From positions 1 through 64,000 of IMG/VR virus record IMGVR_UViG_3300005613_000050: a stretch of 64,000 nucleotides of DNA. The stretch is one strand, 5' to 3'. A model generated the notes under the pieces. It did no database searches and had not been told where the DNA came from. It worked only from the letters and a program-made list of their open reading frames with translations. This document shows positions 27,150 to 36,067 of the stretch, in pieces (the first letter of the stretch is position 1; each line of letters starts with the position of its first letter). This DNA comes from a virus. Made by a program: the position numbers and the translations under genes.

Positions 27150-28065
27150 TACAGTACCTTGGAAACTTTTAAAGAACCCTAAAAGAATTAAGAGTCCGTA
27201 TCACGTGCAATTTATACCTACTAATAGGTGTAATGGAAACTGTTCTTGGTGTTCTTGTAAAGGAGTTGATCGTCAACTTGAGTTAGAAACTCAAGAAGCC
27301 ATAGATATTATTAACTATTTTGCGGAGCTTGGTACTCGCGCTATAACAATAACAGGTGGAGGTGAGCCAACTTTACACCGAGGCTTCGAGCGTATATATA
27401 ACAACATTATTAGACATAATATTAAATCAGGTTTAACAACTAATGCTATACTTTTAAGTCAAGGGCGTTATGCAGGTATTTTAAATGATAATCTAACATG
27501 GTGTCGTTTATCTGTTACAGATACCGAGAGTGGTAACTACCCAATGGGGCGTTTAAGTGACTCTATTAGTTATTTACCTAACGTGGATGTCGGTATAAGT
27601 TTCACAGTTACAAGTAGTGTTAGCTTAGATACTGTTAAGGAAGTCTGTGTATTAGCAAAATGTTCAAGTAATGTTACTCATATCAGGTTTACACAAGATA
27701 TTTTTAAAGCCGAAGATGAAGATAATATAGTAGCAATGAAGCGCGTAGAGAAAATGGCTAAACAAATTACAGACAAAGCTATTATTCAGTTCCGTAATAC
27801 GCCTACAAAAGGAGCTAGAAAATGCCATATATCTAAAGTTAAACCAGTTATTAATTGTGACGGGTATATTTATCCTTGTTGTGGTGCTCAATATGCTATT
27901 GATGAAACACATAAAATGCCTAAAGAGATGCGCATGTGTTATTGGAACGATTTCGATATTACTCCAATTTTTAATGGAAGCATTTGTAAAATCTGTTACT
28001 ATAATGATTATAATAAATGTATTGATAACTTAATATCTCCTATTGAGCACGAGGACTTCTTATGA
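27127..28065 (+). CDS. Radical SAM protein within the glycan cassette
   Basis: The 312-aa product has the cluster motif CxxxCxxC at Cys35, 39 and 42 (RCNGNCSWC), the GGGEP SAM-binding motif near 77-81, and a C-terminal SPASM-like set of cysteines (CDGYIYPCCG, CKICYYNDYNKC) for extra iron-sulfur clusters. Such enzymes modify peptides or sugars by radical chemistry. Genes on both sides are glycosyltransferases, so a sugar- or peptide-tailoring step is likely. It overlaps the upstream gene by 23 bases and the downstream one by four. Confidence 0.85.
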   Translation: MSSYLSANTVPWKLLKNPKRIKSPYHVQFIPTNRCNGNCSWCSCKGVDRQLELETQEAIDIINYFAELGTRAITITGGGEPTLHRGFERIYNNIIRHNIKSGLTTNAILLSQGRYAGILNDNLTWCRLSVTDTESGNYPMGRLSDSISYLPNVDVGISFTVTSSVSLDTVKEVCVLAKCSSNVTHIRFTQDIFKAEDEDNIVAMKRVEKMAKQITDKAIIQFRNTPTKGARKCHISKVKPVINCDGYIYPCCGAQYAIDETHKMPKEMRMCYWNDFDITPIFNGSICKICYYNDYNKCIDNLISPIEHEDFL

Positions 28066-28763
28066 GTTTGACAGTGGCTACACCTTGTTATAACCATGGT
28101 AAATATCTTGAGGAAGCTATTTTATCTGTACTTAATCAATCTTATGGGGATTATACTTATATCCTTGTTAATGATGGTAGTACAGATAATAGCCTTGAAA
28201 TAATGAGAAAATATGAAAAATTAGATAAACGCATTAAGATTATAGATCAACCAAAACAACGTAATAAAACTTTTGGATTGAATAAAACTATTAAAGGAGA
28301 TTATTGGCTGTGGTGTCCTGCTGATGATAAACTAAAACAAGATTGCATCTTACATAAAATGGAGCATATTAAGAAATACCCATGTGTAATATATAATTAT
28401 AATTATGATTTAATAAATCAATATGGTGAGTTAACTGGTGTTGTTAATATGAAACCAAAAACAAATGAAGAATTTTGGGATCATGTTTGGCACAGTTGTG
28501 AGATTGCTTTCACTGGGGCATTATTTGATTGTCGGGTATTTAATATTGTTGGTGATTTCCCTGAGGACGAGGATATTAGTGAGGACTTCAAATGGATGCT
28601 GAAAGCTTGTATCTATAAAATCCCGTTTATTGGTTTACACGATAATCAGCACTATAAGCGTAAAAATCCGGAGTCGGTGACCGCCAAAAATATTGATATT
28701 ATAGCTGAAAATACTGCTAGAATAAGGAGAGAAATTTGCAACTCAGTAGGACTGATCGACTGA
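28062..28763 (+). CDS. Family 2 glycosyltransferase
   Basis: The 233-aa product has the classic start LTVATPCYNHGKYLEEAI, then LVNDGSTDNS and a CPADDKLK acidic motif for metal and donor binding. Its C-terminal EDEDISEDFKWML region fits the acceptor site. Member of the cassette, coupled to the radical SAM gene by ATGA overlap. Confidence 0.88.
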   Translation: MSLTVATPCYNHGKYLEEAILSVLNQSYGDYTYILVNDGSTDNSLEIMRKYEKLDKRIKIIDQPKQRNKTFGLNKTIKGDYWLWCPADDKLKQDCILHKMEHIKKYPCVIYNYNYDLINQYGELTGVVNMKPKTNEEFWDHVWHSCEIAFTGALFDCRVFNIVGDFPEDEDISEDFKWMLKACIYKIPFIGLHDNQHYKRKNPESVTAKNIDIIAENTARIRREICNSVGLID

Positions 28764-29341
28764 TGTGGCATATACTTAAACTCAATATTGTTATAAGTCC
28801 AGAGCAAGGATTTATGTACGCTAAAGCCCCAAAAACGGCGGGAACATCTATTTACCGTAAAATCATGGAGAAGCATATTCCAGATGTGTTCTTGCTAGAC
28901 AATAATAAGAAATGGATCTTCAAAAATAGGAAACAAAAACTATATAAATTTACAGTTGTTAGAAACCCTTGGGGCAGATTAGTTTCAAATTTTACATACT
29001 GTAAGAAATTAAAATACGCCCCAATACCATCAACTTTCAGTGATTTTATTACTTTCTTAGAGGACGGTAATGGTACTACAAATTTAAAAGCTCACTGTAG
29101 AACAATACATGAATATTTTTTATTTGAAGGTGAGCAATGGGTAGATCGTATTTACTTTTTTGAATGTTTGGTATCAGAGTGGCAACATATAAGGTCAAAA
29201 GTTAATAACTTACCAGAAGTGTTGCCACTATCAAATAAAAGTAATCATGCTAATTATCGACAATACTATACTGACAATGATATTGATAGAGTTTATGTGA
29301 TGTATAAAACTGAGATCGACTACTTGGGATATAGCTTTTAA
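28736..29341 (+). CDS. Sulfotransferase-family protein
   Basis: The 201-aa product carries the PAPS-binding loop APKTAGTSIYRK (residues about 32-43) and the second motif VVRNPWGRLVSNF, both typical of the Sulfotransfer_2 family. TTG 28736 is taken as the start because AAGGAGAG lies just before it, though ATG 28763 is possible. It would add sulfate to a sugar or protein, using host PAPS. The sulfated target is presumably the glycan made by the cassette. Confidence 0.75.
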   Translation: MQLSRTDRLMWHILKLNIVISPEQGFMYAKAPKTAGTSIYRKIMEKHIPDVFLLDNNKKWIFKNRKQKLYKFTVVRNPWGRLVSNFTYCKKLKYAPIPSTFSDFITFLEDGNGTTNLKAHCRTIHEYFLFEGEQWVDRIYFFECLVSEWQHIRSKVNNLPEVLPLSNKSNHANYRQYYTDNDIDRVYVMYKTEIDYLGYSF

Positions 29342-29352
29342 AGGAGAGAGAT

Positions 29353-30174
29353 TTGCGCGCAATACTTTGTTGGGGAAATTCAAAATTAAGTTGGTTGCGG
29401 TACATGACACTATATAGTTTAAGGAAATTTAATCCAGATTTAGATATTACACTATATCGTTATGATGGTAGCACTGAAAAACAATGGAAAGATGATGTTG
29501 AACAGGATTTTAATGGTTATGACGGTATCGACTATATGGATCGTGTACCTGAATTAAATATTAAAATTGAGAATTGGGATTGTGAGCTAGAAGATGCAAC
29601 ATTATCACATAAGAGTAATATCCTTAAGTGGCAGATGTTAGGGCAAGGTGATTGTATTTATTTTGATATGGATATTTTATTCTTACGGGATATACAACCT
29701 GTTATTAAGTTACTAACTCAAGGTAATACAATGTTATGTATAGATGAGTGGTTAATGATTGGGGTCTTAGGTTCTATAGGTAAAAACGTATTCTTTAATA
29801 CTGCTTATCAGAACTGTTCTAGGGTCTTTGATAAAAATAGATACCAGAGCCTAGGTGTTGAGAATCTATATACTATGCTCTATGGCGGTTTTGCTCACAA
29901 TACTGATGGTACTATAAATTGGGACTATATTTTTAAGCAAGATATTAAAAAAGATATTGAACATTTATTTGGTGTTACTGTTGCTAATTTACCTAAAGAT
30001 ATGTTCTATAGATATGACCATAAAAACATTGATTGTATTTACGGGACTGAGGATGTTGACGTTGGCGGTATGGTTGGTTTACATTGGTATGGTGGTCATA
30101 TTGCTTCGCAAAGATTTAATAATAACGTATATGAAGATGCTTTTATCTATAGAAAAATTAAGGAGATACTGTGA
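29353..30174 (+). CDS. Glycosyltransferase with DxD motif, GT32-like
   Basis: The 273-aa product has an N-terminal CWGNSKLSWLRYMTLYSLRK and the metal motif YFDMDILFLRD near residue 100, with a late GLHWYGGH. It is a paralog of the next protein (WLRYISIYS, FCDSDIIFLRP, GIHWYGGH). TTG start with AAAGGAGAG before it. Both look like GT-A enzymes of the glycosyltransferase-sugar (GT32) type. Confidence 0.75.
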   Translation: MRAILCWGNSKLSWLRYMTLYSLRKFNPDLDITLYRYDGSTEKQWKDDVEQDFNGYDGIDYMDRVPELNIKIENWDCELEDATLSHKSNILKWQMLGQGDCIYFDMDILFLRDIQPVIKLLTQGNTMLCIDEWLMIGVLGSIGKNVFFNTAYQNCSRVFDKNRYQSLGVENLYTMLYGGFAHNTDGTINWDYIFKQDIKKDIEHLFGVTVANLPKDMFYRYDHKNIDCIYGTEDVDVGGMVGLHWYGGHIASQRFNNNVYEDAFIYRKIKEIL

Positions 30175-30992
30175 TACCCAAAAGACTAATATTCTTTTGG
30201 GCAGGGACAAAAATGTCTTGGTTACGGTATATTAGTATTTATTCAGCTTGGTATTATCATCGTGATTATGAGATTAAACTCTATTATACCTCAGATGTTG
30301 ATAATCAATCTCTGCCTGAACGTAATGATTTATGTGGCGAGAACTATTTTGATAGACTTAAAGAGTTAGGTATTATTATTGAGGAGTACGAGATTCTTCA
30401 AAACCCAGAACGAACAAAAAGAGGGTGGAAATATGTAGCCCCTGCTCAAACTTGTGATATACTGCAATGGCATAAATTATATGAAGAAGGTGGGATATTT
30501 TGTGATTCGGATATTATATTCTTAAGACCTATTAATGAGGAGTTACTAACTCATGATATTTTAACCTGTTTTAAACGTTATTATACTGTTGGGTTCTGGG
30601 GAGCTAAGCCTGATACTGAGATGATGCTAGATTTTTATAGTAATGCTTTCTTCACTTTTGATGAAGATAATTATCAGACAGCAGGTGTTACCAATATTCA
30701 AAGTGTTACAAAACAAAAGCTTAGCAGCCTTAGTGGGCATAAGCTTAAAGATTTAGTTATGAGCTACCCTGATCTAAGCATTTTTAATCTGTCTTTCGAT
30801 TCTTTTTACAGATGGGATTATAATAATCTCGACAAAGTTTATGAAAGTTTCGAGGCAATTAAAGATAATCAAATAGGTATACATTGGTATGGCGGTCATG
30901 TTGACAGTAAGAAGTGGATTAAGTTACTAACTCAAGATAATTATAAGTCATTTAATAGTACACTCTGTAATGCTATAAGGAGAATAACATGA
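30171..30992 (+). CDS. Glycosyltransferase, paralog of the 29353 gene
   Basis: The 273-aa product begins MIPKRLIFFWAG, with the alpha-mannosyltransferase-like WHKLYEEGGIFCDSDIIFLR stretch near 100-120 and the same closing GIHWYGGH. GTG start overlaps the upstream stop. Two dispersed palindromes (30540, 30921) both encode LLT. Tandem duplication followed by divergence is likely. Confidence 0.78.
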   Translation: MIPKRLIFFWAGTKMSWLRYISIYSAWYYHRDYEIKLYYTSDVDNQSLPERNDLCGENYFDRLKELGIIIEEYEILQNPERTKRGWKYVAPAQTCDILQWHKLYEEGGIFCDSDIIFLRPINEELLTHDILTCFKRYYTVGFWGAKPDTEMMLDFYSNAFFTFDEDNYQTAGVTNIQSVTKQKLSSLSGHKLKDLVMSYPDLSIFNLSFDSFYRWDYNNLDKVYESFEAIKDNQIGIHWYGGHVDSKKWIKLLTQDNYKSFNSTLCNAIRRIT

Positions 30993-32260
30993 AGGTCTGT
31001 GCGTTTTACACAATAGGTACACCTTATGAAGAGCTTGTTGCTCGTTTCAAATTGAGTGCTTTAAACAATAGTATCAAGCCTTATATTAAAGGTTACGAAC
31101 CTCAAGGGTCTTGGGAATTAAACTGTGGTCTTAAGCCAACTTTCATTAAAGAATGCCTTGAGAAGTTTAAAGAACCTATTCTCTATGTAGATATAGATGC
31201 GACATTTGAAGCCCCTATTGATGAGTCTATTATGGATGGTGATATATGCTTATATAGACTACAAGATAAAGAAGTATTAAGTGGTACATTATATTTTAAA
31301 TACAACAAGAGAACATTAGCTTTCCTTGATAAATGGATTGAGAAACAAAAAGAATATCCAATGATGTGGGATCAACGGACATTAAGTAAAACATTATTAG
31401 AGTCTGATATTAAGCAAGGCAAACTCCCTGCTACTTATTGTAAGATTTTCGATATTATGAAAAAAGTCAGTGGCGGTGTTATTGTTCATCACCAAGCTTC
31501 AAGGCGGCTAAAGAAAGTTGTTAAAGATGTTATAGAGCCAAAACCTATTGTATCTATCGAAGAGAAAGAAGAGGTTGTTATACCTAAAGAGGTTCGTTTT
31601 GCAGCTAATGGTCTTATGTTTATGGTACGCAATAAACGTGATGCTGTTGAATATATGGATAAACATTTCCAGCGTGTAACTAATGAACTAAAATGGTATC
31701 CAAAGATTGAGGCGACTGATTTCAAAAAATTTAAAGAGAAATATAAAAATAAGATCTGTAATATTATTGGGAAAGGTTCTAGCCTTGATTTACTAACTCA
31801 AATCGATAATGATGGTCCAATTATTTGTTTAAATGAGTCGATACATTATATTGAGGGGCTAGGTCTTAAGAACCCAATCTATTGTGTCCAACAGGATACC
31901 CGACTACAAGGCTCTTGTGAGCCTAAAGAAGGCTTCTTATTTGTTAATGCCTTAGCGAAACGTTTTTACAAAGATTTTGACAATAAGTATATTTATGTTG
32001 CTGGATCATTAGGACTTAAAGATACTTCTTTATCAGTTTGTGTGGCTATTGAGATTGGTAAAATATTTGGATGTAAAGAATTTAAGCTTTACGCTTTTGA
32101 TGCCTGCACAAATAAGACCCTTAATTACGCTAAAGCTATTGGCTATGATTCTAAAAAATATGGTGACCCAAGTAGATTCTTGAGCCACCACGAGATTATT
32201 GATAAACAGCTTGAAGGCTGTAATTACGGGTACGTAAACATCTCAACCAAACGCTTATAG
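30989..32260 (+). CDS. Two-domain glycan protein: glycosyltransferase-like plus DUF115-like
   Basis: The 423-aa product has an N-terminal half like a GT-A nucleotide-sugar domain (ILYVDIDATFEAPI, MMWDQRTLSKTLLES) and a C-terminal half beginning CNIIGKGSSLD, the glycine motif also found at 25903. The two are joined by a lysine- and glutamate-rich linker (VSIEEKEEVVIPKEV). It closes the cassette and its 3' end overlaps the convergent exonuclease gene by 37 bases. Function inferred from domains. Confidence 0.65.
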   Translation: MKVCAFYTIGTPYEELVARFKLSALNNSIKPYIKGYEPQGSWELNCGLKPTFIKECLEKFKEPILYVDIDATFEAPIDESIMDGDICLYRLQDKEVLSGTLYFKYNKRTLAFLDKWIEKQKEYPMMWDQRTLSKTLLESDIKQGKLPATYCKIFDIMKKVSGGVIVHHQASRRLKKVVKDVIEPKPIVSIEEKEEVVIPKEVRFAANGLMFMVRNKRDAVEYMDKHFQRVTNELKWYPKIEATDFKKFKEKYKNKICNIIGKGSSLDLLTQIDNDGPIICLNESIHYIEGLGLKNPIYCVQQDTRLQGSCEPKEGFLFVNALAKRFYKDFDNKYIYVAGSLGLKDTSLSVCVAIEIGKIFGCKEFKLYAFDACTNKTLNYAKAIGYDSKKYGDPSRFLSHHEIIDKQLEGCNYGYVNISTKRL

Positions 32261-32826
32261 ACAAGAGAGGTATTAATAGCATCATCTAAAGCTGTATGAG
32301 CCTGACGCTTAGGTAACTCTAATGCAGCTACCATTTTCTGTAAGTTTACTTTATCAAAGGGGCGGACTTCTCTACGGAAGTCTGCCCTATCATTTAGAAG
32401 ATTAGCAGCGATCATACTATCCCTATAATGGTAATGGAAACAATCATTATAGGTAGTAGGACCAATCCATTTAGAAATAAAGCCCATATCAAATTGGTAG
32501 TTTTGACCGAGAGGTATAATACGTTTATTCTCCCCAATAGGTAGCTTCTGGAACCAAGTATCAAAAAGATCAGCAGCTATATCTTGATCTGTACCTCGGT
32601 TAATAGCTTCTGCTAATGAGACTTTAGCCACCCTTAAAGCTGCAGGTTCTACATTATCAATAAGTTCAGGTTTCAGATACATATGAAAAGGCATTATACC
32701 TTTATATGGATCTAAACAAGAATCTAAAGGTAAAATACAAACCTCAATAATTTCATTTTTCTCACAATCTAAACCTGTTGTCTCTGTATCAATAGCACAA
32801 ATAATATTACCCCATGTCTTAATCAT
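32224..32826 (-). CDS. DnaQ-like 3'-5' exonuclease
   Basis: The 200-aa product has exonuclease motif I AIDTETTGLD, an internal FDMGFISKWIG as motif II, and HTALDDA as the DEDDh motif III. Such enzymes trim DNA or RNA ends, here probably in replication or nucleotide recycling. It is the last gene of the minus-strand operon. AAGGT stands before ATG 32826. Confidence 0.85.
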   Translation of the reverse strand: MIKTWGNIICAIDTETTGLDCEKNEIIEVCILPLDSCLDPYKGIMPFHMYLKPELIDNVEPAALRVAKVSLAEAINRGTDQDIAADLFDTWFQKLPIGENKRIIPLGQNYQFDMGFISKWIGPTTYNDCFHYHYRDSMIAANLLNDRADFRREVRPFDKVNLQKMVAALELPKRQAHTALDDAINTSLVYKRLVEMFTYP

Positions 32827-33103
32827 CTGTTACCTTTCTAAACCCTATTGAGTTACTAACTCCAACGTGTTTCATCTCGTAACTATAAAGTTCTACATTA
32901 TAGTAATTCCCTTCAACAAAATAACCACATTCGTAAGTTCGGCAGTTTCCTTGGGTGATACGTATAGCATTAATATGCCCTATGTTTTCACCAAACTCTA
33001 CCTTGTCTCCGATATTATATTCCCTATCTGTCGCGTGACATAAACTACATCGACCATCAGTACCTAGATTTTCTGTCTCTACTCCACATTGTTTACAGGT
33101 CAC
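32819..33103 (-). CDS. Zinc-ribbon protein with GTG start
   Basis: The 94-aa product has CKQCG ... CSLCH at its N-terminus, a treble-clef or zinc-ribbon pair, then a beta-rich region. GTG 33103 has AGGAGG six bases upstream. It overlaps the exonuclease start by eight bases. A dispersed palindrome (32850) encodes part of the C-terminus on the gene's strand (VSNS). Confidence 0.65.
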   Translation of the reverse strand: MTCKQCGVETENLGTDGRCSLCHATDREYNIGDKVEFGENIGHINAIRITQGNCRTYECGYFVEGNYYNVELYSYEMKHVGVSNSIGFRKVTDD

Positions 33104-33104
33104 A

Positions 33105-33311
33105 TTATTCCTCCTGCGATAATTTTCTTAAACTAATCAATGTCCTCGCTTGCTCCGCACTTTCACAAACAGCAACTCGTCCGGTAAAATGCTCCTCGTA
33201 TTTAAGTGGCTCAACAGTGCGACGCCACGGGATCATCTCAAATTCTTTCATAAGAATCAACCTATCGTGCCCACAGTTATTACATTTGTAATTCTTTCGT
33301 GTTATGCTCAT
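33105..33311 (-). CDS. Small zinc-knuckle protein
   Basis: A 68-aa protein with one CNNCGHD knuckle near the N-terminus and a charged remainder. GGAGAG precedes the ATG, and it overlaps the upstream gene end by four bases. Function unknown. Confidence 0.6.
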   Translation of the reverse strand: MSITRKNYKCNNCGHDRLILMKEFEMIPWRRTVEPLKYEEHFTGRVAVCESAEQARTLISLRKLSQEE

Positions 33312-33532
33312 GTCTTTCTCTCTCCACCGGCTTTAAGTTCTGTTTGTAATACATCTTGAATCATGCATATGCCTTCTTTGTAATACGTTGGGAATAAAAG
33401 CCTCAACAACCATGGAACTTTTTGCGAAAGAAAGCATTTCTTCCCGTCGGAAACATAACACTTTTCATGTGCCTTCTGAAGTTTGCACCTGTCTATCCGT
33501 ATAGCAAGATCATTAGGAAATTCAAGCATCAT
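33308..33532 (-). CDS. Hypothetical protein (74 aa)
   Basis: Unrecognised, basic, with several cysteines. Start may be ATG 33532 or 33529, as GGGAGGG sits directly before the two ATGs. Overlaps both neighbours by four bases, so it is translated as part of the operon. Confidence 0.55.
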   Translation of the reverse strand: MMLEFPNDLAIRIDRCKLQKAHEKCYVSDGKKCFLSQKVPWLLRLLFPTYYKEGICMIQDVLQTELKAGGERKT

Positions 33533-33723
33533 CCCTCCCGTCCCGCTTGGGCTATCGGGTCAACCCTTCCCGCCTTCTTAAAAACAGACTCCCGAAACAC
33601 ATGGCACATTGCAGACAAATCATCTGCCTCCACTGCCGAGAGAGGGTACGATTTCCCATCTTCCTCAACATCAATAACAAAGTTCGGTGTCTTGAACGGT
33701 TTCAATTCAATCTTCACGTGCAT
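33529..33723 (-). CDS. Hypothetical protein (64 aa)
   Basis: Short beta-rich start (MHVKIELKPFKTPNFVIDVE) and helical end. ATG 33723 is preferred to the GTG three bases before it, since GAGGAGGTG then lies at good spacing. Base use is GC-richer than the operon average, suggesting later acquisition. Confidence 0.5.
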   Translation of the reverse strand: MHVKIELKPFKTPNFVIDVEEDGKSYPLSAVEADDLSAMCHVFRESVFKKAGRVDPIAQAGREG

Positions 33724-34049
33724 CACTTCACCTCCTCGCCCGCTTGGGCTTTAGCATTTTTTATAGCACAGTCAATCCAGATATTTCCTAGGATTGCCTC
33801 GTGTACATAACCTGTTGTTTTATGTACGTTAGTTTTATATTCTTCTGCTTCTGCGATAAGATACCTTATAGCACTAATAATATGATTATTTTCTTCCTGT
33901 AACTGTTTAACTTCTGCTTTTAGTTTAGTGAGTCTTTGAAGATCTTCATGCCAGCACTTCGTAGTCCTTAGCAACGCAACATCTTTCTTTCTGCACTGTT
34001 CTTTATAGTCTATCTCTTCTCTCTGTAGCAACCTTCCAATAAATCCCAT
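33723..34049 (-). CDS. Coiled-coil hypothetical protein (108 aa)
   Basis: Mostly one long charged helix (LTKLKAEVKQLQEENNHIIS) with a short N-terminal lead. No catalytic motif. Coupled by overlap to both neighbours. Ends with KAQAGEEVK, similar to KAQTGGEG at the end of the upstream protein encoded at 34049-34603. Confidence 0.55.
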   Translation of the reverse strand: MGFIGRLLQREEIDYKEQCRKKDVALLRTTKCWHEDLQRLTKLKAEVKQLQEENNHIISAIRYLIAEAEEYKTNVHKTTGYVHEAILGNIWIDCAIKNAKAQAGEEVK

Positions 34050-34603
34050 TACCCCTCCCCGCCCGTCTGGGCTTTATACTTAGTCACAAGCATATCTACT
34101 AGAGCCACCCAATCGGGTCGATCACCGGGATGCATCTTGTTCTTGAAGGCAACAGCCAATTCCAGCACTGGCAGCATTAGGTTTATATCTGCCTTCAACC
34201 GCTCGATCTCTTTGTCTTTCTCTTCTATTATCAAAACAGCATTTTCGTCTGACTCTAGACTCTTGTACTTCCAAAACTTTAACCGTTCCTTCAACCGCTC
34301 GATCTCTTTGTCTTTCTCCGCTGTCGCTTGGGCTTTCTTGTTTTGCATCTCCTCCTCTAGAGTTGGATAGGCATACGTCCCCTTTTTTAGTGCCTCATAG
34401 AGATCCTTGCAGATGTTCATATTAGCGTTGAACTCCTGTAGGAATTGTTTATACACCATCTCCCTGATTTTTTCTATCCCATATTTCACAAGAGTGGGGC
34501 ATGGTTCTTCTTGGATGTGATTCAAGAGTACCTGTATCTGTTGCATGACATTGTTCATCTGTTTCTGTGAATTTTGATGAGCTTCTTCAAACGAATTATT
34601 CAT
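34049..34603 (-). CDS. Coiled-coil protein with internal repeat
   Basis: The 184-aa product is helical. A 31-bp direct repeat (34192-34222 and 34288-34318) encodes two copies of EKDKEIERLK, one heptad-like turn duplicated. C-terminal WVALVDMLVTKYKAQTG may be a small folded unit. GC-richer than the surroundings. Function unknown. Confidence 0.6.
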   Translation of the reverse strand: MNNSFEEAHQNSQKQMNNVMQQIQVLLNHIQEEPCPTLVKYGIEKIREMVYKQFLQEFNANMNICKDLYEALKKGTYAYPTLEEEMQNKKAQATAEKDKEIERLKERLKFWKYKSLESDENAVLIIEEKDKEIERLKADINLMLPVLELAVAFKNKMHPGDRPDWVALVDMLVTKYKAQTGGEG

Positions 34604-34615
34604 TAGTCTCTCCCA

Positions 34616-34900
34616 TCATTTCTCCTTAACTAAAATATCGCATTGTTCATCAATAGAGGCAATAATGTTTTGAGCATGAGAGCGTATTCTTTTTAAAACG
34701 GCATTAAGTCTACTAATTTCCTTCATAGCTGTCATATATCCTTCACATTGAGCTTGAGCATCAATAGCTAACCTCTTAATAGCTTTAATATTTTTACAGG
34801 TCTCACAAATACATACTCTTGGGTTCTCAAAATAAGGTTCTATCTCATTTGGGAAAACTGATTCACACACATCACAAGCCCACTCATCTTTTGATCTCAT
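34616..34900 (-). CDS. Zinc-binding helical protein (94 aa)
   Basis: CDVCESVF at the N-terminus and CICETC about 18 residues later give four cysteines for one zinc, followed by a long helix. AAGGAG and an ATG overlap the next gene by one base. Function unknown. Confidence 0.6.
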   Translation of the reverse strand: MRSKDEWACDVCESVFPNEIEPYFENPRVCICETCKNIKAIKRLAIDAQAQCEGYMTAMKEISRLNAVLKRIRSHAQNIIASIDEQCDILVKEK

Positions 34901-35088
34901 TATTCTTCTCCTTCTAAGTTAGTAACTCTATAAGTAAGATTATTGATAGTAACTAAATCACCAATTTTAAACTCCGCATCCATCTCAAACTTGATATAGC
35001 TATTAGTAGCCCTCATCCATTTTACATTTTCGGCTACAATACTAAATGCTGTAGGTTTATAATCTATAGGTTTAAGAGTCACTATCAT
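34900..35088 (-). CDS. Small beta-rich hypothetical protein
   Basis: The 62-aa product begins MIVTLKPIDYKPTAFSIV. I chose ATG 35088 over an earlier in-frame ATG because GGAGATG lies before it. The C-terminus is encoded by a palindrome copy (34916: RVTNLE). Overlaps the upstream gene by 17 bases. Confidence 0.55.
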   Translation of the reverse strand: MIVTLKPIDYKPTAFSIVAENVKWMRATNSYIKFEMDAEFKIGDLVTINNLTYRVTNLEGEE

Positions 35089-35374
35089 TTTGCATCTCCA
35101 TCCATAACATAAAGAGTATACAACAAGCCGCATGAGCTAAATGAGATAAACCAGATTCTGCATCTATTTTTTCTTTAGCTGTTAAGTGGCGCATACACGC
35201 CCCAAAATAACGCTCCTTACTGATTTTCTTCCAGTTGTCTGGGGCATATTTCTTAGCTCCAAAAGTCAAGACTTTAACAATCTGACGTAAAGCACCATAG
35301 GGCATTAGTTCCCATCTATCTTTATCTTGATCGTGCTTGACTCCTTCTTGAGTTACTAACTTATTTTCGCTCAT
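35072..35374 (-). CDS. dATP/dGTP diphosphohydrolase-like phage protein
   Basis: The 100-aa product has the family signature FGAKKYAPDNWKK, then RYFGACMRHLTAKEKIDAES and GLSHLAHAACCILFML. These match the phage family named dATP/dGTP diphosphohydrolase N-terminal (formerly DUF5664), thought to adjust dNTP pools. The typical partner domain is absent, so activity is uncertain. A palindrome copy (35350) encodes KLVTQ near its N-terminus. Confidence 0.7.
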   Translation of the reverse strand: MSENKLVTQEGVKHDQDKDRWELMPYGALRQIVKVLTFGAKKYAPDNWKKISKERYFGACMRHLTAKEKIDAESGLSHLAHAACCILFMLWMEMQNDSDS

Positions 35375-35873
35375 TTTATTTCTCCTTTATATACTTGTAT
35401 TCTTTCATAACTACCTTCATCAGACCAAAAAGCATATATCCTAGCTTGCGGGAACATTTCATCCAACTTCTCATATATAGGAATAGGTGGACTCCAAGCT
35501 GTCTCAAACTTAATATCAATCTGTTGTACATCTTCATATAAGACATGTATATTACCATAAGAGTTCCACTTGGTTCCCCACCTCAAAGTGCACCAATCAT
35601 ACCAGTTATCTGCACCATATTTTTCTTCCCATGCTCTTAAGACTTTCTCGGGTACTGGCACAATTTCCCCATCTGTTTCATACCGTGATGTTATTACCTG
35701 TCCATTCACATTACAAGACCCAGAACAAACACCATCAAAAACTTTAGGTTTTTCTACAATACTATTAAAATCCATATGTTTTTGGTCATTAGGTATAAGC
35801 AGCTTTTTAATTTCTTTTAAAGTTTCTTCGCAATAAGAAAAATAGAGATAATATTAGTTGTATTATTTGGCAT
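35371..35873 (-). pseudogene. Api92-like (DUF1281) protein, frameshifted near its start
   Basis: The 134 aa read from ATG 35775 match the phage Api92/DUF1281 family (NWYDWCTLRWGTKWN, FETAWSPPIPIYEKLDEMFP), but the usual N-terminus is missing. It is found upstream in another frame: ATG 35873, with GGGAGA before it, encodes MPNNTTNIISIF, then a run of five T on the coding strand, after which a -1 change continues as SYCEETLKEIKKLLIPNDQ into the body. One extra T would restore a 167-codon gene. This is a real mutation, a sequencing error, or less likely programmed slippage. Confidence 0.7.
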
Positions 35874-36067
35874 TATTTTATTTCTCCCATAGCCCAAGAA
35901 CCCTGTTCCTCAAGTATAGTAATATTACTTAAAGAGCTACAATTCACACCAATAAATTTCTTCTCTTCATATACAATAATTTGAGATAAGTCGTTATTAA
36001 AAGCGTACATTAACTGCTTATATTGTTCCTCCCCTAAAGAGGATAATATATTTTTTATATTAGACAT
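35873..36067 (-). CDS. Hypothetical protein (64 aa)
   Basis: Small acidic helical protein (MSNIKNILSSLGEEQYKQLM). ATG 36067 has GGGGAGA eight bases upstream. Its stop overlaps the start of the frameshifted Api92-like gene (TAATG), and its start overlaps the helicase stop, so the three are coupled. Confidence 0.6.
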   Translation of the reverse strand: MSNIKNILSSLGEEQYKQLMYAFNNDLSQIIVYEEKKFIGVNCSSLSNITILEEQGSWAMGEIK

